Assembly (NCBI RefSeq): GCF_024170225.1
Contig: NZ_JALJXU010000002.1
Span: 283,550 to 347,549 of the forward strand
Source: Streptococcus gallinaceus
Lineage (GTDB): Bacteria; Bacillota; Bacilli; Lactobacillales; Streptococcaceae
Direction: 5' to 3'
DNA: 64,000 nt
Positions 16,861-26,084 of this stretch are shown here, in pieces. The notes below the pieces were generated by a model. The model saw only the letters and a program-made list of their open reading frames with translations, ran no database searches and had not been told where the DNA came from. The number at the start of each line of letters is the position of its first letter. The first letter of the stretch is position 1. The translations under genes and the position numbers were made by a program.

Positions 16861-19008
16861 TTACTTTTGGGAGGTAGAAGAGCTGCTTGTCGTTGAGCTA
16901 TCCGGATGAAGATCCTTGTAACTTGGCGATTTGTAGAACTCTGCCGTAGTTTTTTCACCATGCTTACTGTAGATGCTAGTTGATTTATCAGCTAATTTAT
17001 CTCGGATAGCTTCTAGGGCATCCATTGAGTCTTTGTAGCTGAAGGTGCTTGTATCAACAGTTGGTAAGCCGTTGTTCAAGAAGCGAAGTAGGTCACCTGT
17101 TTGGACAGCATCGCTTGCGGCCAATTGGGCATCAGCTGCTGCTTTAGAGGCTTCTATTTCTTTTTTGGTCGATTCATCTGGATTTGTGATTTCTTGACCT
17201 GTTTCAGTATAGTAGACTTTTCCACCAGTACTAGTGAACTTCGGTGTTATAAAAGCACCAGATGTACGCGTTGCAACGACTTGTTTGTGCTGTGGTGAGA
17301 GCAAGTCTTGTCCAACTTGGATGTATTTACTTGAATCAATACCAAGTAAGTGCTCAAGGGTTGGAAGGTTGTCTACATCACCACCATAGGTATCGATGAT
17401 TTTTCCTTGTTTCATACCTGGTACGACGACCATATATGGAACACGTTGAAGCATCATATTGTCATAATCCGTCCAAGTCTCCGCATCTTTTCCAAGAAGA
17501 GGAGCGAGTTCGGTGTTACGGGAATTAGAGATTCCGTAATGGTCACCGTAAAGAACAATGATGGAATTGTTGTAGATTCCGACTGCTTTTAGATAGTCAA
17601 AGAAGGACTTGACAGAAGAGTCTAGGTAGTTAGCGGTAGCAAAATATCCATTGATAGTCTCGTCAGGCGTCTCTGCAAATGGGAAGCCGAGTTCGTCACC
17701 TTTGAGGTTGGACATGTAGGGATAATGGTTGGACACCGTGATAAATTTGGTGTAGAAGGGTTGTTGCATTTGCTCCAAGTATTGAATGGAGTCAGCAAAC
17801 ATGTTTTTGTCGTTTAGTCCATATTGGAAGGAGTTGTCTTCGGTTTGTTTTCGGAAATAGGACGAATCGAAGAAGTAATTGTAGCCCCATTGTTTGTAGG
17901 TGTTATTGCGGTTCCAGAAGGTTGCAGAGTTCCCGTGAAAGACTGCAGAAGTATAGCCGCCTTCTTGATTTAGGATGTGTGGTGCAGCTTGGGCAGTATT
18001 GCTACCACCGTATTGCACCATGTAGGAACCTTGGGAAAGACCGAAAAGTGAATTTTCCATGGTTGTCTCGGCGTCAGATGTTTTTCCGGCCTTGACTTGG
18101 TGGAAGAAGTTAGAGAAAGCAAATGTTTCAGATGAATGGTAGAGAGAGTTGAGGAAAGGTGTTACCTCGTACTCAGAGTTGTTGACTTTTAATTTGTAGT
18201 CAATTAGAAACTGTTGGAAGCTTTCCAAATGCAGATAGATGACATTGCGTCCTTTAGCAATACCAAACAGATTTGGATTTGGCGCAGCATAGTTGGCTTT
18301 GACATACTCTTGTACTTTGACCAAGTCATCTGCAGTTGCTTCAGAGCGGTCCTTGTGAGCGTTGTAGGTTTGATTGGCATTGTAGGCTAGAAAGGCAGGC
18401 AAACCAAGCCCCCGTACAATGTAGGTATTAGAGAAACCACGGGTTAGGAGTTCAGGTCGGTCGATTTCAGCTAAGAATAGATTGGCCGAAAAAAGCATGG
18501 TAGACAGAGCTGTCACAGCAAAGCTAGCCCGTTTGTTGAAGGGACGTTGGTCCATGACAAATTTTTTCTTAAATTTTAGGTAGAAGAAGTAGAAAAAGTC
18601 ACTAAAGTAAAGAATATCCCAGGGAGTGAACAATTTAAAGGCGGATTCTCCCAAGCCCCCTGCTACACTCTTACTAGCCATAATTGTCGAAATTGAAATA
18701 TAATCCGAAAATTCACGGTAGTAGATGGCGTTTGAAAATAGCCAAATGAAGAGTAAAAAGTAGATGGTGCTCGAAACTCGGTAGAAAGCCTTTGTATTCT
18801 TGATATAGAGGGCCAGTCCGATGAGCAGGAGCGCCAGCGGCAAAGGATTGATGAAGGCAATGAAGTTCTGGTAAAATCCTTCTGTATCTAGTTTAAAATT
18901 CGTTGCGTAGGCAACCAAGGTTTTTACCCAGTATAGAAGAACCAGACTTAGGATAAACCCAAGTCGAGTTTGCAGTACTTCATTGAATCGCTTTTTTATG
19001 TTTTTCAC
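16861..19008 (-). CDS. ltaS: Lipoteichoic acid synthase-family phosphoglycerol transferase
   Basis: About 715 residues. Five membrane segments lie in the first 200 residues, followed by a large extracellular sulfatase-fold domain. It shows V-I-Y-L-H-L-E-S (metal Glu), K-A-G-K-T-S-D-A-E with the nucleophilic Thr, and L-Y-G-D-H-Y-G (Asp-His metal ligands), all as in LtaS, which polymerises glycerol phosphate from phosphatidylglycerol. The C-terminal tail is Ser/Thr-rich. A TTG at 19026 is in frame, but GAGGAAA lies just upstream of GTG at 19008, which is the better start. It is monocistronic and faces the infC operon. Confidence 0.85.
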   Translation of the reverse strand: MKNIKKRFNEVLQTRLGFILSLVLLYWVKTLVAYATNFKLDTEGFYQNFIAFINPLPLALLLIGLALYIKNTKAFYRVSSTIYFLLFIWLFSNAIYYREFSDYISISTIMASKSVAGGLGESAFKLFTPWDILYFSDFFYFFYLKFKKKFVMDQRPFNKRASFAVTALSTMLFSANLFLAEIDRPELLTRGFSNTYIVRGLGLPAFLAYNANQTYNAHKDRSEATADDLVKVQEYVKANYAAPNPNLFGIAKGRNVIYLHLESFQQFLIDYKLKVNNSEYEVTPFLNSLYHSSETFAFSNFFHQVKAGKTSDAETTMENSLFGLSQGSYMVQYGGSNTAQAAPHILNQEGGYTSAVFHGNSATFWNRNNTYKQWGYNYFFDSSYFRKQTEDNSFQYGLNDKNMFADSIQYLEQMQQPFYTKFITVSNHYPYMSNLKGDELGFPFAETPDETINGYFATANYLDSSVKSFFDYLKAVGIYNNSIIVLYGDHYGISNSRNTELAPLLGKDAETWTDYDNMMLQRVPYMVVVPGMKQGKIIDTYGGDVDNLPTLEHLLGIDSSKYIQVGQDLLSPQHKQVVATRTSGAFITPKFTSTGGKVYYTETGQEITNPDESTKKEIEASKAAADAQLAASDAVQTGDLLRFLNNGLPTVDTSTFSYKDSMDALEAIRDKLADKSTSIYSKHGEKTTAEFYKSPSYKDLHPDSSTTSSSSTSQK

Positions 19009-19046
19009 AGAAATTTCCTCATACAATATCTATAAAATCACTGACT

Positions 19047-19056
19047 ATTATACCAC
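19047..19056 (-). promoter_or_regulatory. ltaS promoter, extended -10
   Basis: On the minus strand TGG precedes TATAAT (19052-19047). No clear -35. It is 38 bases before the proposed GTG start. Confidence 0.5.
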
Positions 19057-19090
19057 ACTTTTTATTGGACCATGAACTACAAAAGTTTTT

Positions 19091-19119
19091 TTGAGATATA
19101 CTAGTGAATTTGTTATAAT
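19091..19119 (+). promoter_or_regulatory. Promoter of the rRNA methyltransferase-aroD-aroC-tyrA operon
   Basis: TTGAGA (19091-19096), 17 bases, TATAAT (19114-19119) with TG at 19111-19112. The -10 ends only 7 bases before the ATG at 19127, implying a leaderless or nearly leaderless transcript. Confidence 0.75.
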
Positions 19120-19126
19120 GTAGTTT

Positions 19127-20290
19127 ATGGAAACAGTAAAACTCAATCGAATTGGTCAAAGGAAAATCAAGCAAGGCATCTGTGTCTTGGAAGAGTCAGA
19201 TGTCCTCTCTCTTCCTGTTAGCAATCAGTATGTCCGTTTGTCTGATGAAAGTGGAAAAATCATGGGGCAGGGCTACCTTTCTCAGCAAAATAAAGGAATT
19301 GGATGGGTGATTTCATCTCAACAATTTACAGCCAATCCCGCCTTCTTCCAGGATTTATTTTCCAAAGCAGAAGCCAAACGTCAACACTATGCTCAATCAG
19401 AGTTGACAACAGCCTATCGTCTTTTTAATCAGGATGGAGATGGATTTGGTGGTTTGACCATTGACTTTTATGACCAATATGCGCTCTTTACATGGTATAA
19501 TGAATTTATATACTCACAAAAAGAGATGATTCTCAAGGCATTTCAAGCGCAGTTTCCACAGATTCTGGGAGCTTATGAAAAAATTCGTTTTAAAGGGCTT
19601 GGTTTTGAATCTGCACATTTATACGGAAATGAAGCGCCTGAGACATTTTTAGTGAAAGAAAATGGCGTCAACTACCAAGTATTTTTGAACGATGGTCTCA
19701 TGACAGGTATCTTTTTAGATCAACATGAGGTTCGTGGAAGCTTGGTGGATGGTTTGGCCTTAGGCGAGTCCCTTCTCAATATGTTTTCCTATACAGCAGC
19801 TTTTTCTGTGGCAGCAGCCATGGGAGGCGCTGTAGAGACGACATCTGTTGACTTGGCCAAACGTTCGAGAGAGCTATCAGAAGCGCATTTTGTAGCTAAT
19901 GGATTGCCACTAGACAATCACCGATTTGTTGTTATGGATGTCTTTGAGTATTTCCGTTATGCTAAACGAAAAGGACTTTCTTACGATGTCATCGTGATTG
20001 ACCCACCGAGTTTTGCTCGCAATAAAAAACAAACTTTTTCAGTTGCTAAAGACTACCATCGCTTGATTGAACAAGCTTTGGGCATTTTAAATCCAAATGG
20101 TATTATTGTCGCATCTACAAATGCGTCCAATCTAACACCTGAGAAGTTCAAAAAAGAATTACAAAAAGGATTTGGCAAAACCAAATTCCGCTATTTACAA
20201 ACCAATCGCTTACCTGCTGATTTTGCAGTTAATAAAAATGATGAAAGTAGTAATTACCTCAAGGTATTTACGATACAGGTAGAAAAATGA
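19127..20290 (+). CDS. Class I SAM-dependent rRNA methyltransferase with PUA domain (RlmI-like)
   Basis: A 387-residue protein. An N-terminal PUA-type RNA-binding domain (about 1-75) is followed by a Rossmann methyltransferase domain. Motif IV is V-I-D-P-P-S-F-A-R near residue 290, and the SAM loop [10 protein letters not shown] lies near 220. This is the architecture of RlmI/YwbD-type 23S rRNA cytosine methyltransferases. No Shine-Dalgarno precedes ATG and the -10 box is adjacent, so translation may be leaderless. The stop overlaps the aroD start (ATGA), tying it to the aromatic pathway operon. Confidence 0.85.
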   Translation: METVKLNRIGQRKIKQGICVLEESDVLSLPVSNQYVRLSDESGKIMGQGYLSQQNKGIGWVISSQQFTANPAFFQDLFSKAEAKRQHYAQSELTTAYRLFNQDGDGFGGLTIDFYDQYALFTWYNEFIYSQKEMILKAFQAQFPQILGAYEKIRFKGLGFESAHLYGNEAPETFLVKENGVNYQVFLNDGLMTGIFLDQHEVRGSLVDGLALGESLLNMFSYTAAFSVAAAMGGAVETTSVDLAKRSRELSEAHFVANGLPLDNHRFVVMDVFEYFRYAKRKGLSYDVIVIDPPSFARNKKQTFSVAKDYHRLIEQALGILNPNGIIVASTNASNLTPEKFKKELQKGFGKTKFRYLQTNRLPADFAVNKNDESSNYLKVFTIQVEK

Positions 20291-20961
20291 AGATAGTCGT
20301 ACCGATTATGCCACGAAGTATGGAAGATGTTGAAGCGCTTGATATGGGGCGTCTTGCTGCCGCTGATTTGATTGAATGGCGTGCAGACTACCTTCCTAAG
20401 GAAGATATTTTACGGGTTGCACCAGCGGTTTTTGAGAAGTTGGTTGGTCGTGAAGTTATTTTTACGCTTCGGACTAGTCGTGAAGGCGGCTTGTTGGACA
20501 TCTCAGATGCAGATTACATTTCCTTGATTAAGGAAGTTGCTAGTCTCTATCAGCCAGAGTTTATTGATTTTGAGTATTATTCTCACAAAGAAGTCTTTGA
20601 AGAAATGATGGAATTTCCAAATCTGGTTTTGAGTTACCATAATTTTCAAGAAACACCAGAGAATTACATGGAAATCATGTCTGAGTTAACGAGCTTCTCA
20701 CCAGCAGTGGTGAAAATGGCCGTTATGCCTAAGACGGAGCAAGATGTTTTGGATGTCATGAACTATACTCGTGGATTTAAGACGCTGAATATGGAGCAGT
20801 CTTACGCAACCATGTCTATGGGGAACTTAGGGAAACTATCACGTTTGGCGGGTGTCTTGACAGGATCATGCTGGTCATTTGCTAGTCTGGATGAGGCTAG
20901 CGCACCAGGTCAGATTTCCCTGACGAACATGAAAAAATTCTTAGAGGAATTGGAGAACTAG
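20287..20961 (+). CDS. aroD: 3-dehydroquinate dehydratase, type I (biosynthetic)
   Basis: A 224-residue type I dehydroquinase. The Schiff-base Lys lies in V-V-K-M-A-V-M-P, the catalytic His in L-S-Y-H-N-F, and the E-W-R-A-D substrate motif is near residue 31. It dehydrates 3-dehydroquinate to 3-dehydroshikimate in the shikimate pathway. It overlaps the preceding gene by 4 bases and abuts aroC with no gap. In S. pneumoniae aroE and aroB sit between aroD and aroC; here they do not. A second aroD lies at 46572. Confidence 0.93.
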   Translation: MKIVVPIMPRSMEDVEALDMGRLAAADLIEWRADYLPKEDILRVAPAVFEKLVGREVIFTLRTSREGGLLDISDADYISLIKEVASLYQPEFIDFEYYSHKEVFEEMMEFPNLVLSYHNFQETPENYMEIMSELTSFSPAVVKMAVMPKTEQDVLDVMNYTRGFKTLNMEQSYATMSMGNLGKLSRLAGVLTGSCWSFASLDEASAPGQISLTNMKKFLEELEN

Positions 20962-22128
20962 ATGAGGTATTTGACAGCGGGTGAATCCCATGGACCACGT
21001 TTAACAGCGATTATCGAAGGAGTGCCAGCAGGGCTTTCTCTGACTGCAGACCATATCAATGCGGACCTGAAACGTCGTCAAGGCGGTTATGGCCGTGGCG
21101 GTCGGATGAAAATTGAGACTGACCAAGTGGAAATCACATCAGGCGTCCGTCATGGAAAAACGACAGGAGCTCCCATTACACTCAATGTAACCAATAAGGA
21201 CCACCAAAAATGGCTAGAAATCATGTCTGTTGAAGACATCGAGGACAAGCTAAAAAGCAAACGTCGGATTACACACCCACGCCCAGGTCATGCAGATTTG
21301 GTCGGAGGAATCAAGTATCGCTTCGATGATTTGCGAAATTCTTTAGAACGTTCATCAGCGCGTGAAACGACCATGCGTGTGGCTGTTGGTGCAGTTGCCA
21401 AGCGGATTTTGGCGGAACTAGACATGGAAATTGCCAATCATGTTGTTGTTTTTGGTGGCAAGGAAATTGATGTACCTGAAAATCTGACGGTTTTCCAAAT
21501 CAAAGAATTGGCTAGTCAGTCGGAAATTTCAGTTGTCAACCAAGAACGTGAGCAGGAAATCAAAGATTATATTGACCAAATTAAGCGTGAAGGAGATACC
21601 ATTGGTGGTGTTGTCGAGACAATTGTCGGTGGTGTTCCAGCTGGTCTAGGTTCATTTGTCCAATGGGATAAAAAACTAGATAGCAAGTTGGCGCAAGCAG
21701 TTGTGTCTATCAATGCTTTTAAGGGAGTTGAGTTTGGAGTTGGTTTCCAAGCTGGTTACCGTAAGGGCTCTGAAGTCATGGACGAAATTCTGTGGAATGA
21801 AGATGATGGCTATACCCGCCGTACCAATCATCTTGGTGGTTTTGAAGGTGGCATGTCCAATGGTCAGCCGCTGATCATTCGTGGTGTCATGAAGCCTATT
21901 CCAACTCTTTATAAACCGTTGATGTCAGTAGACATTGAAACACATGAGCCTTACAAGGCAACGGTTGAGCGCTCAGATCCGACGGCTCTTCCAGCTGCGG
22001 GTGTGGTTATGGAATCAGTTGTCGCAACCGTCATCGCAACAGAAGTACTGGAGAAATTCTCTTCGGATAATATGGAAGAGTTGAAAGAAGCTGTTGCAGC
22101 TTACCGTGACTACGTAAAACATTTCTAA
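20962..22128 (+). CDS. aroC: Chorismate synthase
   Basis: A 388-residue enzyme with all three family signatures: A-G-E-S-H-G-P near the start, R-P-G-H-A-D with the following R-S-S-A-R-E-T region near 130, and R-S-D-P-T-A-L-P-A near the C-terminus. It converts EPSP to chorismate using reduced FMN. The start codon follows the aroD stop directly. A 12-bp hairpin without a T-run separates it from tyrA. Confidence 0.96.
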   Translation: MRYLTAGESHGPRLTAIIEGVPAGLSLTADHINADLKRRQGGYGRGGRMKIETDQVEITSGVRHGKTTGAPITLNVTNKDHQKWLEIMSVEDIEDKLKSKRRITHPRPGHADLVGGIKYRFDDLRNSLERSSARETTMRVAVGAVAKRILAELDMEIANHVVVFGGKEIDVPENLTVFQIKELASQSEISVVNQEREQEIKDYIDQIKREGDTIGGVVETIVGGVPAGLGSFVQWDKKLDSKLAQAVVSINAFKGVEFGVGFQAGYRKGSEVMDEILWNEDDGYTRRTNHLGGFEGGMSNGQPLIIRGVMKPIPTLYKPLMSVDIETHEPYKATVERSDPTALPAAGVVMESVVATVIATEVLEKFSSDNMEELKEAVAAYRDYVKHF

Positions 22129-22130
22129 AT

Positions 22131-22157
22131 CACTCTGGGTAGAACCTACTCGGAGTG
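22131..22157 (+). repeat. Intercistronic hairpin between aroC and tyrA
   Basis: A 12-bp stem (22131-22142 with 22146-22157, two G-U pairs) and a 3-base AAC loop. There is no T-tract, so it is more likely an mRNA stability or processing element than a terminator. Confidence 0.6.
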
Positions 22158-22196
22158 TTCTACTATATGGTGAACATGGAAATAAAAGGAGGTCAG

Positions 22197-23297
22197 ATGA
22201 CCAAGACAATTTATATAGCAGGACTGGGTTTGATTGGAGCATCGCTTGCTTTGGGAATCCGTCGTGACCATCCTGATTACCGTATTTTGGGTTATAACCG
22301 CGGTGAAGCATCACGAACGATTGCACTGGAAAGCAATATGGTGGATGAAGCAACGGATGATTTTGCGGCATTTGTACCTCAAGCCGATGTGATTATCTTG
22401 GCGGTGCCCATTAAGCAGACCATTGCCTTTTTGAAGGAATTAGGGCAGTTGCCACTCAAAGATACAGCCCTGATTACAGATGCGGGTTCGACCAAGGCGG
22501 AAATTGTCGCAGCTGCTGAGCGCTACTTGCCAGAGACGGCCAACTTTATCGGAAGTCATCCTATGGCAGGGAGTCATAAGACGGGGGCCATTGCGGCGGA
22601 TGTTCTTCTCTTTGAAAATGCTTATTTTATCTTCACACCAAGCCGATTAACCAAAAAGGATGCGGTACCTCGTTTGATGGATCTCCTATCTGGTCTCAAG
22701 GCACGCTTTATTGAAATTGATGCTCAGGAGCACGATCGAGTTACCAGTCAAATTTCTCATTTTCCCCACATTTTGGCTTCTAGTTTGATGAATCAAGCTG
22801 GTCAGTATGCTGGTGACCATCCCTTCACCAATAATTTTGCGGCGGGTGGTTTTCGCGATATGACACGGATTGCAGAAAGTGAACCTGGCATGTGGACGAG
22901 CGTTCTCATGACCAATCAAGAAGCAATTTTGGAGCGGATAACAGAATTTCAGGCAAGACTGTCTCAAGTCGCAGCCCAGATTGCCGCCGGCGACGAGGAT
23001 GCGATTTGGGCATTCTTTGACCAGGGAAGTCGGACTCGTAAGGAGATGGAAATTCATAAACGAGCGGGAGTGGATTCATTCTACGACATTTTCATCAATG
23101 TGCCGGATGAAGAAGATGTGATTCTCATGATATTGGAATTATTGCGCGGGACATCTGTGGTCAATATTCGTATCAATGAAGAAAACCGAGAAGACATCAA
23201 CGGTATTTTACAAATTACATTTAAAAATAAAGAGGACTTGGAACGTGCAGCTAGAGTTGTTCGTGAAAATACAGACTACCAAGTCTTTATTGGTTAG
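22197..23297 (+). CDS. tyrA: Prephenate dehydrogenase with ACT domain
   Basis: A 366-residue enzyme. It has an N-terminal Rossmann motif G-L-G-L-I-G-A-S, the G-S-H-P-M-A-G-S-H prephenate site near residues 120-128, and a C-terminal ACT domain (about 295-366) that normally mediates tyrosine feedback. An in-frame ATG at 22155 exists, but AAAGGAGGT at 22185-22193 fixes the start at 22197. It makes 4-hydroxyphenylpyruvate for tyrosine. It is followed after 11 bases by the YlbF-family gene. Confidence 0.94.
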   Translation: MTKTIYIAGLGLIGASLALGIRRDHPDYRILGYNRGEASRTIALESNMVDEATDDFAAFVPQADVIILAVPIKQTIAFLKELGQLPLKDTALITDAGSTKAEIVAAAERYLPETANFIGSHPMAGSHKTGAIAADVLLFENAYFIFTPSRLTKKDAVPRLMDLLSGLKARFIEIDAQEHDRVTSQISHFPHILASSLMNQAGQYAGDHPFTNNFAAGGFRDMTRIAESEPGMWTSVLMTNQEAILERITEFQARLSQVAAQIAAGDEDAIWAFFDQGSRTRKEMEIHKRAGVDSFYDIFINVPDEEDVILMILELLRGTSVVNIRINEENREDINGILQITFKNKEDLERAARVVRENTDYQVFIG

Positions 23298-23308
23298 GAG
23301 GAACCATT

Positions 23309-23647
23309 ATGTCAACAAATATCTATGATATCGCAAATCAATTAGAGCGTGCAATCCGCCAATTACCAGAGTACAAGGTAGTGGAGCTTGCAAAAGAAGC
23401 TGTAGAAGCTAATCCAGAAGCCAAGCAAATTTTTGCGGCTTATATGGATTTCCAGCAAGAAATCCAAGCTGTGTTGCAATCAGGACAAATGCCATCTAGC
23501 GACTTGCAAGCAAAAATGCAAGAATTCGGCCGTCAAATCGAAGGTAACCCTATCTTGACCGAATATTTCACCAAACAGCAACAGCTATCCCTCTACGTTT
23601 CTGACCTAGAAAAATTAATTTTTAAACCATTGCAAGATTTGTTGTGA
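23309..23647 (+). CDS. YlbF/YmcA-family regulator of RNA processing or development
   Basis: A 112-residue, mostly helical protein with the Com_YlbF pattern: A-x-x-L-x-x-A-I ... N-P-E-A-K-x-I-F near residue 35 and a terminal hydrophobic helix. In Bacillus, YlbF/YmcA proteins act with RNase Y. In streptococci this gene is a standard member of the aro operon between tyrA and aroA. Here aroA is 26.7 kb away. An AGGAGGA site precedes ATG and a terminator follows, marking the left edge of the interrupted operon. Confidence 0.8.
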   Translation: MSTNIYDIANQLERAIRQLPEYKVVELAKEAVEANPEAKQIFAAYMDFQQEIQAVLQSGQMPSSDLQAKMQEFGRQIEGNPILTEYFTKQQQLSLYVSDLEKLIFKPLQDLL

Positions 23648-23658
23648 TGGCTACAGAA

Positions 23659-23693
23659 TGCAGGAATAGAGTTAAATTCTTATCCTGCTTTTT
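23659..23693 (+). terminator. Terminator after the YlbF-family gene
   Basis: Stem GCAGGA / TCCTGC with further imperfect inner pairing, followed by TTTTTT. It marks the end of the first half of the aro operon. Confidence 0.75.
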
Positions 23694-23732
23694 TATTGTT
23701 GTTCCATTATTTCAAAAAAATTTTTAAAAATG

Positions 23733-23761
23733 GTTGACAAAATCAGAGAAAACGGTTACAA
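23733..23761 (+). promoter_or_regulatory. rbs operon promoter
   Basis: TTGACA (23733-23738), 17 bases, TACAAT (23756-23761). Confidence 0.85.
23746..23759. promoter_or_regulatory. CcpA cre site in the rbs promoter
   Basis: AGAAAACGGTTACA matches the cre consensus except at the first base. It overlaps the -10, so catabolite repression of ribose use is expected. Confidence 0.7.
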
Positions 23762-23768
23762 TTCAAAA

Positions 23769-23784
23769 TATGAGAACGTTCCCA
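23769..23784. promoter_or_regulatory. Probable RbsR operator
   Basis: A 16-base near-palindrome centred on GAACGTTC, just downstream of the predicted transcription start. The central CG is typical of LacI-family operators. Confidence 0.65.
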
Positions 23785-23805
23785 TGTTTTTAGAAAAGAG
23801 GAGAT

Positions 23806-24792
23806 ATGACTACAATACGGCAAGTTGCTAAAACAGCAGGAGTTTCGACTTCCACTGTTTCTAGATACATTTCTCAAAATGGTTATGTTAGTCAAAAGGC
23901 AGCCCAGGACATTGAAAGAGCGATAAGAGAACTTAATTATGTTCCGAATTTTATGGCTCAATCATTAAAAACGAAAAAAAATCAGTTAGTTGGATTACTT
24001 TTACCTGATATATCAAACCCGTTCTTTCCAAGATTGGCGCGTGGAGTAGAGGAATTTCTTAAGGAAAAAGGCTATCGTGTCATGCTAGGAAATACCAACA
24101 ATAAAGGACAACTAGAAGAGGAGTATCTAAATGTTCTATTGCAATGTAATGCAGCTGGAATTATCACAACTCATGATTTTACAAAAGAATATCCCGAAAT
24201 TTCGATACCTGTTGTTGTTGTAGATAGGGTCACTCAAGAAACCCAGTATGGCGTTTTTTCGGACAATGAAGCTGGTGGACGCTTGGCAGCTGAAGCTGTT
24301 TGGCAAGCTGGCTCTCGACATATTTTACTTGTTCGAGGACCCTTGGATAAAGCGGAAAATTTGAACCAACGTTTTCAAGGGAGTTATGATTTTCTTGAGA
24401 AACATCAGGCTAAATTTTCGATTTGTGATAGTAGCAGTTTTGACTTTGACCAGATTCAGCTGGAGGCTAGGGAACAATTAGCTATACACCCAGATATTGA
24501 TAGTATTATTGCACCTTCGGATATTCATGCTATCGGTTATATCCACGAGGTACTCAATTGTGGCAAGCGTATTCCAGAAGATATTCAAATTGTAGGATAT
24601 GATGATATTTTGATGAGCCGTTTTGTTTATCCTGCCCTATCAACGATCCATCAGTCATCCTATAAGATGGGACAAAAGGCAGCCGAGTTAATCTATAAAA
24701 TTACAAATCAGTTGCCTGTACAAGAAAATCGGATTAAATTACCTGTTCATTATGTTGAACGCGAAACAGTTAGGAGGGAAAAGGATGAGTAA
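23806..24792 (+). CDS. rbsR: LacI-family ribose operon repressor
   Basis: A 328-residue regulator. The N-terminal helix-turn-helix is T-I-R-Q-V-A-K-T-A-G-V-S-T-S-T-V-S-R, with the hinge reaching N-Y-V-P-N. The rest is a periplasmic-binding-protein fold with the usual G-L-L-L-P-D-I-S-N-P-F-F segment. It is the first gene of rbsRKDACB and should repress it, with ribose as inducer. A cre site and a LacI-type palindrome lie in its promoter. Its 3' end overlaps rbsK by 8 bases. Confidence 0.9.
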   Translation: MTTIRQVAKTAGVSTSTVSRYISQNGYVSQKAAQDIERAIRELNYVPNFMAQSLKTKKNQLVGLLLPDISNPFFPRLARGVEEFLKEKGYRVMLGNTNNKGQLEEEYLNVLLQCNAAGIITTHDFTKEYPEISIPVVVVDRVTQETQYGVFSDNEAGGRLAAEAVWQAGSRHILLVRGPLDKAENLNQRFQGSYDFLEKHQAKFSICDSSSFDFDQIQLEAREQLAIHPDIDSIIAPSDIHAIGYIHEVLNCGKRIPEDIQIVGYDDILMSRFVYPALSTIHQSSYKMGQKAAELIYKITNQLPVQENRIKLPVHYVERETVRREKDE

Positions 24793-25696
24793 AATAGTTG
24801 TTATTGGTAGTATTTCCATGGATTTGGTCATGGAAACAGACCGCATTGCACTAGAGGGGGAAACAGTTTTTGGTCAACGTTTCTCCATGGTTCCCGGTGG
24901 AAAGGGGGCAAATCAAGCTGTTGCTATCGGTCGCTTGAGTCAAGTTGGTGATGAAATTATCATGCTAGGATCAGTTGGACAAGATTCATTTGGCTCAGTA
25001 TTATTACAAAATTTAAAGGATAACAATATTTCTGTGGGCAATGTGGGAACGGTACCACAATCTTCAGGTGTAGCTCAAATTACTCTTTACAATGATGATA
25101 ATCGTATCATCTATTGTCCAGGAGCCAATGGTGAAGTTGATCCAAAGAATTGGACGAACGAATGGCAAGCATTTGAGAATGCAGCGTTAGTGGTTTTGCA
25201 AAATGAAATTCCGCATGAAGCAAATCGTGCAATTGCAGTATTTTGTAAGGAACACGGTATTAAGATACTCTATAATCCTGCACCTGCTCGGTCAACAGAC
25301 CTAGAGTTGTTGGATTTTGTGGATTACTTTACTCCTAACGAACATGAATGTCAGGAATTATTCCCAGACGAATCACTTGAAGAATTACTAGAGCAATATC
25401 CAGAGAAATTAATCGTAACTCTAGGAACACGAGGTTCTATCTACTCAGATGGAAAAAAAATTCATCAGATTCCTGCTTTAAAAACGAAACCAGTTGATAC
25501 AACAGGAGCAGGAGATACTTTTAACGGAGCGTTTGGATATGGTTTATCTCAAGGTCTTCCAGTCTTTGAAGCTCTAAAATTTGCTACACTAGCCTCTCAT
25601 TTGTCTGTCCAAAAATTTGGTGCGCAGGGAGGTATGCCAACGATGAAAGAAATGAAAGAGAGTTCATATTATGAAAAAAACTGGAATTTTGAATAG
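24785..25696 (+). CDS. rbsK: Ribokinase
   Basis: A 303-residue PfkB-family kinase. Motif 1 is G-G-K-G-A-N-Q-A and motif 2 is D-T-T-G-A-G-D-T-F, which contains the catalytic Asp and the anion hole. It phosphorylates ribose to ribose 5-phosphate. An upstream in-frame ATG (24752) exists, but GGAGGGAAAAGG directly precedes ATG 24785 and M-S-K-I-V-V-I-G-S is the normal family start. It overlaps rbsR and rbsD. Confidence 0.94.
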   Translation: MSKIVVIGSISMDLVMETDRIALEGETVFGQRFSMVPGGKGANQAVAIGRLSQVGDEIIMLGSVGQDSFGSVLLQNLKDNNISVGNVGTVPQSSGVAQITLYNDDNRIIYCPGANGEVDPKNWTNEWQAFENAALVVLQNEIPHEANRAIAVFCKEHGIKILYNPAPARSTDLELLDFVDYFTPNEHECQELFPDESLEELLEQYPEKLIVTLGTRGSIYSDGKKIHQIPALKTKPVDTTGAGDTFNGAFGYGLSQGLPVFEALKFATLASHLSVQKFGAQGGMPTMKEMKESSYYEKNWNFE

Positions 25697-26069
25697 TGAT
25701 TTAGCAAAACTAGCGGATGACTTGGGACATACAGACCGAGTGTGTATCGGAGATTTAGGTTTACCAGTACCGAGTGAAACGCAGAAAATCGATCTTGCTT
25801 TGAAAGTGGGTGATCCCAAGTTTCAAGAGGTATTGGACGTTTATTTAGAGCATATCTTGGTTGAAAAAGTCATCCTAGCAGAAGAAATTAAAACGGCTAA
25901 CCCAGAACAGTTAACAGCCATCTTAGGAAAATTAGATGCTGATGTAGAGGTTGAATATGTTAGCCATGAGGAGTTAAAAAATAGAAATAAAGAAGTAAAA
26001 GCGATTATCCGAACGGGTGAGAATACACCGTACTCTAATATCATTTTACAATCAGGAGTCATCCTCTAG
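25671..26069 (+). CDS. rbsD: D-ribose pyranase
   Basis: A 132-residue protein with the RbsD features M-K-K-T-G-I-L-N, the catalytic L-G-H-T-D histidine near residue 20, and I-G-D-L-G-L-P-V-P. It converts beta-pyranose to beta-furanose ribose for RbsK. It starts 26 bases inside rbsK and ends 15 bases before rbsA, consistent with one operon. Confidence 0.94.
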   Translation: MKKTGILNSDLAKLADDLGHTDRVCIGDLGLPVPSETQKIDLALKVGDPKFQEVLDVYLEHILVEKVILAEEIKTANPEQLTAILGKLDADVEVEYVSHEELKNRNKEVKAIIRTGENTPYSNIILQSGVIL

Positions 26070-26084
26070 AAAGGACACTTATTC

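Noticed and set aside
22155..22196. Upstream in-frame start of tyrA
   Set aside because: It would add residues with no family counterpart, and the strong AAAGGAGGT site is placed for ATG 22197.
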